NCBI GenBank assembly: GCA_910584375.1
Contig: CAJUAH010000007.1
Location: 104,257 to 168,256, forward strand
Source: an uncultured Acetatifactor sp.
GTDB lineage: Bacteria; Bacillota; Clostridia; Lachnospirales; Lachnospiraceae
Length of the DNA: 64,000 bases
Direction of reading: 5' to 3'
In this document: positions 1 to 9,297 of the stretch, piece after piece
How positions within the stretch are numbered: position 1 is the stretch's first letter
Layout: each line of letters starts with the position of its first letter
Translations under genes and position numbers: made by a program
The notes under the pieces: generated by a model
What the model was told of the DNA's origin: nothing
What the model saw: only the letters and a program-made list of their open reading frames with translations
The model's database searches: none

Positions 1-435
1 GGACGGGATCTCTATCGCGCAATTATATTCAGGATATATCCCTATTATGAGCACTCCATGTTTGATACAGTGGATTACTCTGTGACTAATATAGGGAAGT
101 GTGTGGGAACACTGATACTGTCCATACTCTGTTATAAGGCTGTTCTCAGGGAAAACCGCCGGGACAGATTTTACTTTTTCCTGAATCTGGGAGGGCTGGC
201 GCTGTATACCTGCGGGGCATTTATTCCCGAGGTGTCCCGTGTTGCGTACTATCTGGTGGTGCCGCAGATCTTTCTGATCCCCGACCTGCTGCGCGGTATC
301 GGGAACAAAGCGCTGCGGCGTATACTGACGGCAGGAACGGCGCTGGCGTTTGCGGCGTATTTTGCCATGTTCCTGCGGTCGGCCTACGACGTAAACATCC
401 GTCTGCTGCCCTATCTGAACTGGATCTTTAACTGA
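1..435 (+). CDS. EpsG-like polysaccharide membrane protein, 3' end only
   Basis: The reading frame is open from the first base, so only the last 144 residues are present. They are strongly hydrophobic, with about four membrane segments, and end in a short motif PYLNWIFN. Ending in a Pro-Tyr-rich, tryptophan-containing tail is typical of EpsG-family membrane proteins, which are thought to polymerise or help export exopolysaccharide repeats. The gene precedes a sugar-nucleotide dehydratase and an initiating sugar transferase, which suits that role. The family call is from memory of the EpsG tail and the context; another polytopic polysaccharide protein such as a Wzy-like polymerase is possible. 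Confidence 0.6.
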   Translation, partial: GRDLYRAIIFRIYPYYEHSMFDTVDYSVTNIGKCVGTLILSILCYKAVLRENRRDRFYFFLNLGGLALYTCGAFIPEVSRVAYYLVVPQIFLIPDLLRGIGNKALRRILTAGTALAFAAYFAMFLRSAYDVNIRLLPYLNWIFN

Positions 436-468
436 ACGGGCTGACGGACATGCCAACAGGTTGACGGA

Positions 469-497
469 TTGTTCAATAACGGGTGATAGAGTATAAA
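469..497 (+). promoter_or_regulatory. Possible sigma-A promoter before the dehydratase gene
   Basis: TTGTTC (469-474) and TATAAA (492-497) are separated by exactly 17 bases. This would give an untranslated leader of nearly 190 bases before the GTG start at 694. The leader holds a G+C-rich hairpin, TCCGGG (553-558) with CCCGGA (567-572), that lacks a following T-run. A nearby TTGACG at 461 has no good -10 partner. The rest of the 436-693 gap shows no gene I can support. Confidence 0.4.
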
Positions 498-693
498 CGA
501 TTCGGCGGATAGCAGTCCTGAGCCGGGAGATTTACGGGATACGGCGGAGCGTTCCGGGAGGGCGGGCCCGGAGAGAGAATCGGATCGTGCAGGAAAAATT
601 GCAAAAATATGGAAAAATCTTTCGCGTGTAAAGTACGCAATGATAGATTAAATGCAAAAAGAGTGCCCTTACCTCGGGCGGATAGGAGCCGTT

Positions 694-2571
694 GTGAAGA
701 AATTAAGCGATATAAGAGTGGGAATATTGAAGATACCTGTCACCAGGATCATTCTTCTGATCGTAACGGATATGTTCGCGGTCATGGCCTCCTCGGCGCT
801 GAGCCTGTATGTGCGGTATGAGTTCAGTTTCCGGGATATCGATCCGGTGTTCTGGAAGGCCATTCAGGACGCTTATATCATCAATATATTTGTGACGCTG
901 ATCGTTTTCTATATTTTTCGGCTGTACAACAGTGTGTGGCGGTATGCTTCGGATACGGAGATGGTAAATGTGATCATCGCCGTGACCATCTGCGCCGTCA
1001 TGCAGCCGGTGATTTTCTGGCTGCTGGACACGCGGGTTCCCAGGAGTTTTCCCTTTTTCTACGCGTTTTTCATGGCGGTGTTTACCGGCGGGGTGCGGTT
1101 CAGCTACCGCTTTCTGCGGATGGTGCAGAACAGGCGGCTCAGCCGCTATAACGTGCCGGGGAGACAGAATTATATGATTGTGGGCGCCGGGGCCTCGGGC
1201 AACGCCATCCTGCAGGAAATACAGTCCAGCAAATATTTAAGTATGCATGTGGCCTGTTTCATCGACGACAATCCGGGCTGTCAGGGCAAGTATCTGCGGG
1301 GGGTGCCCATCGTCGGGGGACGGGATAAGATTGCGGAGAGCGTGGAGAAATACGGGATCGACGAGATCATCATAGCCATTCCCTCCGCCAACCGTTCTTC
1401 GCTGAAACCGCTGATCGAGATCTGCAAGGAGACGGGTTGCCGTATCCAGATCCTGCCGGGCATGTACCAGATCATCAAGGGAGATGTGAACGTATCCAAC
1501 CTGCGGGAGGTGCAGATCGAGGATCTGCTGGGCAGGGATCCCATAGAGGTCAACGTGGACGAGATCATCGGCTATGTGCAGAACAAGACGGTGCTGGTCA
1601 CGGGCGGCGGCGGTTCCATCGGCAGCGAGCTGTGCAGGCAGATTGCCGGGCACGATCCGAAACGTCTGATCATACTGGACATCTATGAGAACAATGCCTA
1701 TGAGATACAGCAGGAGCTGAAACAGAGCTGTCCGGAGCTGGATCTGGTGGTGTTGATCGGCTCCGTGCGCAATACGCTGCGGGTGGAGGAGATCTTCCGG
1801 GAGTACAGGCCGGACATCGTGTACCATGCGGCGGCCCACAAGCATGTGCCGCTGATGGAGGACAGCCCCAACGAGGCCATCAAAAATAATGTGTTCGGCA
1901 CGCTCAAGGTGGCGGCGGCGGCGGATCGCTATGGCGTGGGCAAATTTGTGATGATCTCCACGGACAAGGCGGTGAATCCCACCAACATCATGGGGGCCTC
2001 CAAGAGGATCTGCGAGATGGTGATCCAGAATATGAACCGCAAGTCCCGGACGGAGTATGTGGCGGTGCGTTTCGGCAATGTGCTGGGGAGCAACGGCAGC
2101 GTGGTCCCGCTGTTCAAAAAGCAGATCGAGCAGGGGGGGCCGGTGACAGTGACTCACCCCGATATCATTCGGTATTTTATGACGATCCCGGAAGCGGTGT
2201 CTCTGGTGCTGCAGGCGGGAGCTTATGCCAGGGGCGGGGAGATATTTGTGCTGGATATGGGGGAGCCTGTGAAGATCCTGGATCTGGCCAGGAATATGAT
2301 CAAACTGTCGGGCTACCGGGTGGATGAGGATATCCGGATCGAGTTCACCGGGCTGCGGCCGGGGGAGAAGATGTATGAGGAACTGCTGATGAGGGAGGAA
2401 GGGTTGAAGGAGACGGCAAACCGGATGATCTATATCGGTAAGCCGATAGAGTATGATGACGCGGTGTTTGAGGAGCAGCTGGAGAGGCTGCGGGAGGCGT
2501 CGGTGAATGAGGCTCGGGATATCCGGGCGCTGGTCAGGGAGATTGTGCCCAGCTATCAGTATGAGGAGTGA
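694..2571 (+). CDS. FlaA1/CapD-type membrane nucleotide-sugar 4,6-dehydratase
   Basis: This 625-residue protein matches the long FlaA1/WbpM/CapD class: four N-terminal membrane helices (about residues 10-130), a first Rossmann-like domain with GAGASG near residue 160, and an SDR domain starting with TGGGGSIG near residue 300. The catalytic region reads NIMGASK, with Met in place of the usual Tyr, as in the Ser-Met-Lys triad of long UDP-GlcNAc 4,6-dehydratases. The expected product is a UDP-4-keto-6-deoxy amino sugar for the first polymer residue. I chose GTG 694 because AGGAG (684-688) sits 5 bases upstream; ATG 652 in the same frame lacks a ribosome site. The neighbouring initiating transferase supports the role. 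Confidence 0.88.
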   Translation: MKKLSDIRVGILKIPVTRIILLIVTDMFAVMASSALSLYVRYEFSFRDIDPVFWKAIQDAYIINIFVTLIVFYIFRLYNSVWRYASDTEMVNVIIAVTICAVMQPVIFWLLDTRVPRSFPFFYAFFMAVFTGGVRFSYRFLRMVQNRRLSRYNVPGRQNYMIVGAGASGNAILQEIQSSKYLSMHVACFIDDNPGCQGKYLRGVPIVGGRDKIAESVEKYGIDEIIIAIPSANRSSLKPLIEICKETGCRIQILPGMYQIIKGDVNVSNLREVQIEDLLGRDPIEVNVDEIIGYVQNKTVLVTGGGGSIGSELCRQIAGHDPKRLIILDIYENNAYEIQQELKQSCPELDLVVLIGSVRNTLRVEEIFREYRPDIVYHAAAHKHVPLMEDSPNEAIKNNVFGTLKVAAAADRYGVGKFVMISTDKAVNPTNIMGASKRICEMVIQNMNRKSRTEYVAVRFGNVLGSNGSVVPLFKKQIEQGGPVTVTHPDIIRYFMTIPEAVSLVLQAGAYARGGEIFVLDMGEPVKILDLARNMIKLSGYRVDEDIRIEFTGLRPGEKMYEELLMREEGLKETANRMIYIGKPIEYDDAVFEEQLERLREASVNEARDIRALVREIVPSYQYEE

Positions 2572-2648
2572 GGCCTGGCGAAAGGACGTTGTGGCTGGAG
2601 TTGGGGTTGCGGCGGGGATGTGATTGCTGCTACGAAGGAGTGGAAGAG

Positions 2649-3266
2649 ATGTATGCGTATGTGAAGAGAGGGATCGATTTTGTGTTGTCGCTGGTGGGAT
2701 TGGTGGTGTTGTCGCCGGTATTTTTGGGGTTGGTGGTTGCTATAAAGATCGATTCGCGGGGGCCGATTCTTTTTCGGCAGAAAAGGGTGGGGATCCATAA
2801 GACTCATTTTGAGATATTGAAGTTTCGGACTATGAGGATCGATACGCCTAAGGATGTGCCTACGCATCTGCTGGAGAATCCGGAGCAGTATATTACCGGG
2901 GTGGGGCGTTTTTTAAGGAAGACAAGTTTGGATGAGCTGCCGCAGATTATTAATATCCTGAAGGGGGATATGGCGGTGGTGGGGCCTCGGCCCGCGCTGT
3001 GGAATCAGTATGATCTGATTGAAGAGCGGGACAGGTATGGGGCCAATGATGTACGGCCGGGATTGACCGGCTGGGCGCAGATTAATGGACGGGATGAGCT
3101 GGAGATCCCGGTGAAGGCCCGGTTTGACGGGGAATATGTGGAGAGAATGGGCCTGAAGATGGATCTGCGGTGTTTTTTTGGGACTTTTATCAGTGTACTC
3201 AGAGGAGACGGCGTGGTGGAGGGCGGTACGGGAGCCCTGCGGCAGGAGAAGGATTCCCGGGACTGA
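2649..3266 (+). CDS. Initiating polyprenyl-phosphate sugar-1-phosphate transferase
   Basis: This 205-residue protein is a small bacterial sugar transferase (Bac_transf family, like PglC or the C-terminal half of WcaJ). It has one N-terminal hydrophobic hairpin (about residues 10-32), then the family motifs FRQKR, KFRTM, TSLDELPQ, GDMAVVGPRP and RPGLTGWAQ in order. It would move a sugar phosphate from a UDP-sugar to undecaprenyl phosphate at the cytoplasmic membrane, starting each polymer chain. ATG 2649 is chosen because AAGGAG lies 8 bases upstream; a GTG at 2568 in the same frame would overlap the previous stop and add 27 non-family residues. It probably uses the product of the dehydratase just upstream. 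Confidence 0.93.
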   Translation: MYAYVKRGIDFVLSLVGLVVLSPVFLGLVVAIKIDSRGPILFRQKRVGIHKTHFEILKFRTMRIDTPKDVPTHLLENPEQYITGVGRFLRKTSLDELPQIINILKGDMAVVGPRPALWNQYDLIEERDRYGANDVRPGLTGWAQINGRDELEIPVKARFDGEYVERMGLKMDLRCFFGTFISVLRGDGVVEGGTGALRQEKDSRD

Positions 3267-3314
3267 TCGGGGCGGCGTCGCGGGAAATCTGCGACAGGTC
3301 GGAGAGAGGGAACA

Positions 3315-4277
3315 ATGAAACGGATTTTAATAGCCGGGGCAAACAGTTATATCGGTATGAATCTGGAACGGTATCTTTTGGAGTATAATGCCGCTCAGGG
3401 CAGGGAGTTGTATCGGGTGGACAGGATATCCCAGCGGGATGCCGTGTGGGAGAGCTTTGACTTTCATGGATATGACGCGGTATTTCAGGCCAGCGGTATC
3501 GCGCATGCGGATACCGGGAATGTGACGGCGCAGCAGCGGGCGTTGTATTATCAGGTGAATTGTGATTTGGCGGTGCGTACCGCGCGGAAAGCGCAGGCGG
3601 CGGGGGTGGGGTTGTTTATTTATCCCAGCAGCGTTATTGTGTATGGGGACAGCGCCCCCTATGGGAAGGAGCGGATGATCACACCGCAGACGCCGGCGGA
3701 GTGCGCGCATTGTTATGGGGACAGCAAGATCCGGGCGGAGGAGGAACTGAGGCGGCTGGAGACGGGGACATACATGGGGGGAGAACGCCTGGAGGCCGGG
3801 GCGGAAGATTCGGCGGCGGAGATGCGGGTGGCGATCCTGCGTCTTCCCATGGTTTACGGCAGAGGGAGTAAGGGGAATTATCCTCTGCTGGCCAGGCTGG
3901 CGGGCAGACTGCCTTTTTTTCCGAATGTGCGGAATCAGCGGAGCATGATCTATATTGAGAATTTGTGCGAGTTTATCCGCCAGAGGATCGAGGAGGGGAA
4001 GGGGGGGCTGTATTTTCCCCAGAACCCGGAGTATACCGCGACTTCCCGGATGGTGCGGGAGATCGCCGCAGCCCGGGGAAAAAAGGTGCGTCTGCTGAAA
4101 ATCATGAATCCGCTGGTGGCTTTAGCCTCCCGTATGCCTGGGAAGGTTGGGAGTATGGCGAACAAAGCCTTTGGAAGTCTGACTGTAGATATGGGGATGA
4201 GCGGGGACGTGGAGAGTTATTGTCTGTATGATCTGCGGGAGAGCATACGACGCACGGAGGCAGGAGGGCGTGGGTGA
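3315..4277 (+). CDS. NAD-dependent epimerase/dehydratase (extended SDR)
   Basis: This 320-residue protein begins with an SDR-type nucleotide-binding motif, GANSYIG, and carries the active-site pair in YGDSK near residue 138. An aspartate-linked loop and the region around residues 180-210 (RLPMVYG) fit extended SDR enzymes acting on nucleotide sugars. It resembles UDP-glucose 4-epimerase relatives and 4-keto-reductases. Downstream of a FlaA1-type dehydratase and an initiating transferase, a natural job is reducing or epimerising the 4-keto intermediate, but the substrate cannot be read from sequence. GGAGAGAGG just upstream supports the ATG. Confidence 0.8.
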   Translation: MKRILIAGANSYIGMNLERYLLEYNAAQGRELYRVDRISQRDAVWESFDFHGYDAVFQASGIAHADTGNVTAQQRALYYQVNCDLAVRTARKAQAAGVGLFIYPSSVIVYGDSAPYGKERMITPQTPAECAHCYGDSKIRAEEELRRLETGTYMGGERLEAGAEDSAAEMRVAILRLPMVYGRGSKGNYPLLARLAGRLPFFPNVRNQRSMIYIENLCEFIRQRIEEGKGGLYFPQNPEYTATSRMVREIAAARGKKVRLLKIMNPLVALASRMPGKVGSMANKAFGSLTVDMGMSGDVESYCLYDLRESIRRTEAGGRG

Positions 4278-4302
4278 AAAGGCAGTGTCAGGAGGGCGCC
4301 AT

Positions 4303-4341
4303 ATGAAATATATGGTTGTGGGAATCTTGAACTTGTGCTAA
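4303..4341 (+). other. Possible 12-codon leader ORF with strong ribosome site
   Basis: AGGAGG (4290-4295) stands 7 bases before an ATG that opens only 12 codons, ending in TAA at 4339-4341. Overlapping it, TTGAAC (4327-4332) could serve as a -35, with a weak GATATT at 4352 (19-base spacer). This may be a leader peptide, the remnant of a lost gene start, or chance. It lies between the SDR gene and the large membrane transferase. Confidence 0.2.
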
Positions 4342-4398
4342 ACTGGTCAAAGATATTGGGATGATTGGCTGTCTCCGACGGATTACAGAGGTGAGTTT

Positions 4399-6894
4399 AT
4401 GAGTGGTAGGAAAAATTTTTATTGTGTCTTGCTGGGGGCCGCAATAGGATTTATGTTTTGCATTTTTGCCCCTCTGGATATATTCTTTGCAAATAAGGAC
4501 GAGTTCTGGTTCTCTCTGTTGCAGCTGCTGCCGGCGCTGTTCCCCGCATTCGCCGGAATCACGTTGATTATCTCCGTTCTTCTGATCGCCGTACAAAAAA
4601 GCAAAGCGGCGCCATTCATATACGGTTTTCTGCTGTATGCCTATCTGTTCTTTTATATTCAGGGAAATTATATTCCAAGAAATTACGGCGTGCTTGACGG
4701 CGCGGAAATTGACTGGGCCAGTTATGGCGCATATGGAGTAATGAGTATTGTACTCGCCATCGTCTGTTTCCTGTTATGGATTATATCGCTGCTGAAACTG
4801 AAAGATAAGATATATATACTTGGCAAGTATCTGTGCGCGTTTATTATCTCGATCCAGCTGGTCACGGTCGGGGTTGTCTTTTTTCAGGATAAGATTACAG
4901 AGGATGCCTATTCCGGCGAAGAACCTGTGGTGACCGGCAGAGAGATGCTGGATCTGTCAAAAGACAATAATGTTTTGGTCTTTATGCTGGACAGCTTTGA
5001 TGCACAGGATATGTCAGCGCTGCTGCAGGGTGAAGACGCGGAGGAATATAGGGAGTTGTTTGAGGGCGGATTCACCTTTTATCCGGACACATTGGGGGCA
5101 TATCCTACGACAAAAGCGGCCATACCCCAGATCCTGACCGGGGTCTGGTATGAAAATGAGAAAACATATGGAGAATATCTTCGGGACGCCTATGAGGCCA
5201 GCCCTCTTTTGAAAGCTCTCAGGGAAAACGATTTTTCGGTTGGTATATATACGGAAGGCCGATTGCTGAATGAGGCGCTTACCATGTGTACCAATATCGA
5301 AAACGGGGACTATCATGTCAGCGATTATCGGCTTTTTGCGACCCGGATCTATAAACTGGCGGCTTTTAACTATATGCCTCATCAATGGAAAAGGTATTTT
5401 TATCTGGACACAGGGGAGTTTGAGGATGTGAAAAGCACATCCCTGGAGGGAGGCGCCTATTCCTATGATATGCAGACTAATTATGCATATCTGCTGGAGA
5501 ACGGTATTTCCGTTACGGAATCCGGCAATTGTTTCCGGCTATATCATACGGCGGGAGTACATCCGCCCTATACGTTTGGAAAAGATCTGGTAACGGAGGC
5601 CGGGACGACTTATGATGTCTATGACGAGGCGGAGGGCAATTGCACATATTTAAAAGCCTTTTTTGACGAGCTGAAGAAAAAAGGATTGTATGACGGCGCG
5701 ACGATCGTCATAATGGCGGATCACGGCCATTGCGGCTATTCCCAAAATCCATTGTTTATGGTCAAAAATGCCGGAGAAACGGAAGGATTTTTGATCTCTG
5801 ACGAGAAGATGTCCTATGCGTATCTGTCAGAGATGCTTGTTTCCCTGGTGAGCGGCGAGAAGGTTACGGAAGAATATATACGGGAATATGGGAAACAGGA
5901 GCGGCGGTTTTTATACTACTCGTGGGATGATTCGTGGGGGAAGGATTATCTGCCCAGAATGCAGGAATTTTATACAGACGGATACGCGGGGAACGCGGAG
6001 AATCTCAGAGAGACCGGGCAGGAATTTAAGGGACAGGGCGATTACAGGTATAACGGCGAGGTGGTCTGTCAGTATGCGGCGGGGGACATAATAGATACGG
6101 TATATTTTTCCTCGGCGCAATATAATGCGGACAGATATGTTGTCAGAGGGCTTTCCGGAAGGGAAGAGGAATGGTCCTGGACAGATGGCGGGGAGCTGGT
6201 GCTGACAGTTCCGCTGGGCGCTGCGGACGCCCCCTTTATCGGAATCCGTATCGACGTCGGTTCTGTTTTCTGTCAGCCCCAGACGGTAAAAGCTCTCATA
6301 AACGGTGAGCCGGTTTACGAAGATGCGGTAGAAAACGGCGAGGATATTGAATTTGCCTTTCAAAATCCGGGAACGGATACCGTTGAACTGTGTTTGCTCC
6401 TGCCGGATTCCATCGCTCCGTCCAGGCTGGGGGCCTCTGAGGACGACCGGGATCTGGCGCTGGCGCTGGTGACCATGGAGGTGATGGAGGCGGAATATGA
6501 CATATCATCCCTGCCGGCTGACGGCGTCATCTGTTTTCGCACAGAAGGATATAACGCGAATACCTATGTGATAAGCGGTATTGGCCAGCCGGAAGAGGCG
6601 GGGACATGGACCGTCGGGCGTAAAGTGGCGCTGTGTTTTACACTGGCCAATATGGCCGGAGACAGCGTGCGCGCTGTGGTGGAGCTGGCGGATGTGCCTG
6701 ACAGGCGTCAGGAAATGGCAGTCCTGGCGAATGGGGAGACGGTGTTTGAGGGCACTGTCTCCGCCGGGGAAGAGGCAGCCTGTTTCGATATCCCCTGTTC
6801 GGCGGAGCAGACGGTCACTTTGGAACTCTGTATTCAGGGGGATGCGGAGGATAACAGAGTCAGGATAAAAAATATCCGTTTTGAAGAAGAGTAG
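4399..6894 (+). CDS. Membrane sulfatase-fold phospho-alcohol transferase with two C-terminal beta modules
   Basis: This 831-residue protein has about five N-terminal membrane helices (to about residue 165), then an alkaline-phosphatase-fold domain like LtaS, OpgB or phosphoethanolamine transferases. Support comes from FMLDSFD near residue 195, the probable nucleophile threonine in YPTTK (T237 or T238) and the metal-ligand motif ADHGH (D441, H442). The family moves phosphoglycerol or phosphoethanolamine from lipid to a glycan outside the membrane. Residues about 553-695 and 707-831 form two related beta-rich modules; the first is closely similar to the tail of the GT-C protein at 45735-47723. 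A role in decorating the exported polymer is inferred. Confidence 0.75.
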   Translation: MSGRKNFYCVLLGAAIGFMFCIFAPLDIFFANKDEFWFSLLQLLPALFPAFAGITLIISVLLIAVQKSKAAPFIYGFLLYAYLFFYIQGNYIPRNYGVLDGAEIDWASYGAYGVMSIVLAIVCFLLWIISLLKLKDKIYILGKYLCAFIISIQLVTVGVVFFQDKITEDAYSGEEPVVTGREMLDLSKDNNVLVFMLDSFDAQDMSALLQGEDAEEYRELFEGGFTFYPDTLGAYPTTKAAIPQILTGVWYENEKTYGEYLRDAYEASPLLKALRENDFSVGIYTEGRLLNEALTMCTNIENGDYHVSDYRLFATRIYKLAAFNYMPHQWKRYFYLDTGEFEDVKSTSLEGGAYSYDMQTNYAYLLENGISVTESGNCFRLYHTAGVHPPYTFGKDLVTEAGTTYDVYDEAEGNCTYLKAFFDELKKKGLYDGATIVIMADHGHCGYSQNPLFMVKNAGETEGFLISDEKMSYAYLSEMLVSLVSGEKVTEEYIREYGKQERRFLYYSWDDSWGKDYLPRMQEFYTDGYAGNAENLRETGQEFKGQGDYRYNGEVVCQYAAGDIIDTVYFSSAQYNADRYVVRGLSGREEEWSWTDGGELVLTVPLGAADAPFIGIRIDVGSVFCQPQTVKALINGEPVYEDAVENGEDIEFAFQNPGTDTVELCLLLPDSIAPSRLGASEDDRDLALALVTMEVMEAEYDISSLPADGVICFRTEGYNANTYVISGIGQPEEAGTWTVGRKVALCFTLANMAGDSVRAVVELADVPDRRQEMAVLANGETVFEGTVSAGEEAACFDIPCSAEQTVTLELCIQGDAEDNRVRIKNIRFEEE

Positions 6895-6913
6895 GCTGTG
6901 CGGAGATACAATT

Positions 6914-7663
6914 ATGAAACTTACCGTCATTACGATTGCATATAACAGCGCGGGAGAGATTGGCCGGACCATAGAATCGGTGCTGGCCCAGGAGCAGGGG
7001 GAGCCCCCCTGTCTGCTGGAATACCTGATCATAGACGGAGCCAGCAGCGACGGCACGGTGGCTGTGGCGGAGAGCTATGCCCCGGCGATGGAAAAGGCGG
7101 GCATTGCCTACCGGATCAGCAGCGAGCCGGACAAGGGGATCTATGATGCCATGAACAAGGGGATCCGGCAGGCCACAGGAGATATCATCGGGATACTGAA
7201 CAGCGGCGACTGGTATGAACCCATGGCAGCGTCCACGGCGGCGGAGACCTTTGCCGCAACAGGGTGCGACCTGATGTATGCCAACATCCGCATGCATAAG
7301 GCCAATGGCAGCGCTTTCGTCAAAAAGGCCAGGCAGCGCCGCTACCAGACGTCCAGAGACTGGAACCATCCCACCACTTTTGTGCGGGCGCAGCTCTATA
7401 AGCAGTATCCGTTCCGCTGTCTGGGCATTCACGACGACTACGGATTTTTCCTGCGGATGCGGCGGCAGGGCCGCCATATCGTAACGGTGGACAAGGTGCT
7501 GGCGGATTTCGTCATGGGCGGCGCCAGCAACCGCAAAAGCCTGAAGGCGGCAAAAAAAAGGATCATGGATCGTTACAGATACTGCTACAGGATCAACGGT
7601 TACAGCAGATGGTATCTGGCGGAATGCGTAGCGATCGAAACAGTAAAGATGATATTGGGGTAG
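6914..7663 (+). CDS. Glycosyltransferase family 2 (WcaA-like)
   Basis: This 249-residue cytoplasmic GT-A fold enzyme starts with LTVITIAYN, followed by DGASSDGT and a DKGIYDAMNKG segment characteristic of the WcaA-like branch of GT2. The LNSGDWYE stretch carries the metal-binding acidic region. It would add one sugar to the lipid-linked chain; donor and acceptor are unknown. ATG 6914 has GGAGA 6 bases upstream and gives the normal N-terminus; a TTG at 6881 in frame would overlap the preceding gene. It is followed 5 bases later by a GT4 gene. Confidence 0.92.
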   Translation: MKLTVITIAYNSAGEIGRTIESVLAQEQGEPPCLLEYLIIDGASSDGTVAVAESYAPAMEKAGIAYRISSEPDKGIYDAMNKGIRQATGDIIGILNSGDWYEPMAASTAAETFAATGCDLMYANIRMHKANGSAFVKKARQRRYQTSRDWNHPTTFVRAQLYKQYPFRCLGIHDDYGFFLRMRRQGRHIVTVDKVLADFVMGGASNRKSLKAAKKRIMDRYRYCYRINGYSRWYLAECVAIETVKMILG

Positions 7664-7668
7664 ACAGG

Positions 7669-8793
7669 ATGCGTATAGGAGTTGACCTGCTGTGGGTGCG
7701 AGTCGGCGTATGCGGGGGGACGGAGTCGTTTATCCGCAATCTGCTCTTCGGCTTTATACAATGTGACGCGGAAAATGAATATGTTTTGTTCGTCTCCAGA
7801 GATAATGCGGAAAGCTTTAGGATTTACGAGACGAGGGATGAGGGGAACATGCGGCTGTGTGTGTGCCCGGTGGACAGCGCGGACAGAATCCGACGTATCC
7901 TGTGGGAGAATATGCATCTGGCCCGTTTGGCCCGGCGCCAGCGGACGGATATCATGTTTATCCCTGTATACAGTGTGCCGTGGACATGGGGCGGCAGGGT
8001 TCCCTATGTATGTGTGATCCACGATCTGCAGGCATTGCATTTCCCGCAGTATTTCTCCGCCGTCAGACGGTTATTTCTGAAAAACAAATGGAAATACGCC
8101 TGCAAGGTTTCCGCGCGTATAATTGTCAGCTCGAAATATTGCAAAGAAGACCTGAAACGGCAGTACCCTGTCGGCGCCGGGAAATGTCTGGTAATCTATG
8201 ATCCGGTGGAGACAAAGCAATCGGGGATTCCTTTTGAAATGGTAAAAAATAAATACGGAATTGACAGCGAGGAATATTTTTACTGTGTCAGTTCCATGCT
8301 TCCCCACAAGAATCTGGAGACGCTGCTGGAAGTGATGGCCTGCAGAAAGCGGGGGGGAGACATGACGCCCCTGGTTCTAAGCGGTGTGGGCGGTGAAAAA
8401 GCCGCGTTTGAAGAGGCTGTGGAGAGCCGGGGCATAAGGAATATGGTAATTGACACGGGTTTCGTGACGGATGAGGAGAGGGATTGCCTCTATGAAAACT
8501 GCAGACTCTTCTTGTTCCCAAGCGTATTTGAGGGTTTTGGCCTGCCGCCTGTCGAGGCCATGCGCAGGGGAAAACGGGTGGTGATGACAAGGGAGAGCTG
8601 CCTGGAGGAAGTGACGCAGGGAAAGGCGGTCTATGTGGACGGCCCTTACGATGTGAATGAGTGGATGGAGAAGATTGAAAGGGCTATGGCAATGCCTCCC
8701 GTGGAGGCGGCGTTTGAGGAGTACACCCCCGGCAGTGCGGCGGGAGCGTATGTCAGGGTATTTGAGGATGTCCTGAAGGGATTCGTCCGGTGA
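7669..8793 (+). CDS. Glycosyltransferase family 4
   Basis: This 374-residue protein has the two-domain GT-B layout. The N-terminus has the GGTESF segment of the acceptor domain, and the C-terminal donor-binding domain carries SVFEGFGLPPVEAM with the conserved EGFGLP and a following Glu. GT4 enzymes are retaining transferases using NDP-sugars. ATG 7669 gives the standard start, beginning with a beta strand and VDLL; in-frame codons upstream overlap the previous gene. Five bases separate it from that gene, so the two are probably cotranscribed. Confidence 0.92.
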   Translation: MRIGVDLLWVRVGVCGGTESFIRNLLFGFIQCDAENEYVLFVSRDNAESFRIYETRDEGNMRLCVCPVDSADRIRRILWENMHLARLARRQRTDIMFIPVYSVPWTWGGRVPYVCVIHDLQALHFPQYFSAVRRLFLKNKWKYACKVSARIIVSSKYCKEDLKRQYPVGAGKCLVIYDPVETKQSGIPFEMVKNKYGIDSEEYFYCVSSMLPHKNLETLLEVMACRKRGGDMTPLVLSGVGGEKAAFEEAVESRGIRNMVIDTGFVTDEERDCLYENCRLFLFPSVFEGFGLPPVEAMRRGKRVVMTRESCLEEVTQGKAVYVDGPYDVNEWMEKIERAMAMPPVEAAFEEYTPGSAAGAYVRVFEDVLKGFVR

Positions 8794-8811
8794 CCGGTGG
8801 GAGGGAATTAT

Positions 8812-9297
8812 ATGGAGCAGACAACAGGACAGGATATATATGGCAGACTGTATGATCTGGTGCAGGGCAATATGGAGGCGGCCGGACAGAGGTTTCCCTA
8901 TGCCAAAGAAACTTTTCTGTGCGAGGTGGGCGGCCACCCCCAGCGGATCGACGTCTCCCGTTTTCTGGAACTGCCCAATCCGGCTTTTTTGCAGGCGGTG
9001 CATGTCGCGGCTCTGAAACGTCTGCCGGAGGAGAAGACAGTGGCGTACTGGGAGCGGCGCTACGGGGAGCCGCAGAGCCGGTTTCAGGAGGAGGTGCTGA
9101 GGAGCGTGGCGGGTTCCAGCGTGGCGGCAATCCATCATATCCGGCTGGTCAACAATCCCTATTTTGAACACAAAAAGGGACTGAAATATCATTGCATGGG
9201 CATCCTGTATGGCCTCACGGATAAGTCTTCTCTGAGGGAGTTCGGAAAGAAACTTCCCATGCCGATCCAAAGACTTATCAGAAAGGTTTTTATATGA
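8812..9297 (+). CDS. Small DUF4214-like protein between glycosyltransferases
   Basis: This 161-residue protein has no signal peptide. Its centre (about residues 50-95) has the DUF4214-like pattern: a run ending in FLQAVHVAALKRLPEE, then YW. The tail is basic and could touch the membrane. It is paralogous to 10493-10990: both begin with a Y(D/E)LVQ-NME segment and end with a GKKLP/GRKLP tail. Each precedes a GT4 gene, here with a 4-base overlap. A partner or scaffold role for the neighbouring transferase is inferred. GGAGGG 6 bases before ATG 8812 fixes the start. Confidence 0.7.
   Translation: MEQTTGQDIYGRLYDLVQGNMEAAGQRFPYAKETFLCEVGGHPQRIDVSRFLELPNPAFLQAVHVAALKRLPEEKTVAYWERRYGEPQSRFQEEVLRSVAGSSVAAIHHIRLVNNPYFEHKKGLKYHCMGILYGLTDKSSLREFGKKLPMPIQRLIRKVFI

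Noticed and set aside
652..693. Earlier ATG for the FlaA1-type dehydratase
   Set aside because: There is no ribosome site before 652, while GTG 694 has AGGAG at the right distance and gives the usual N-terminus.
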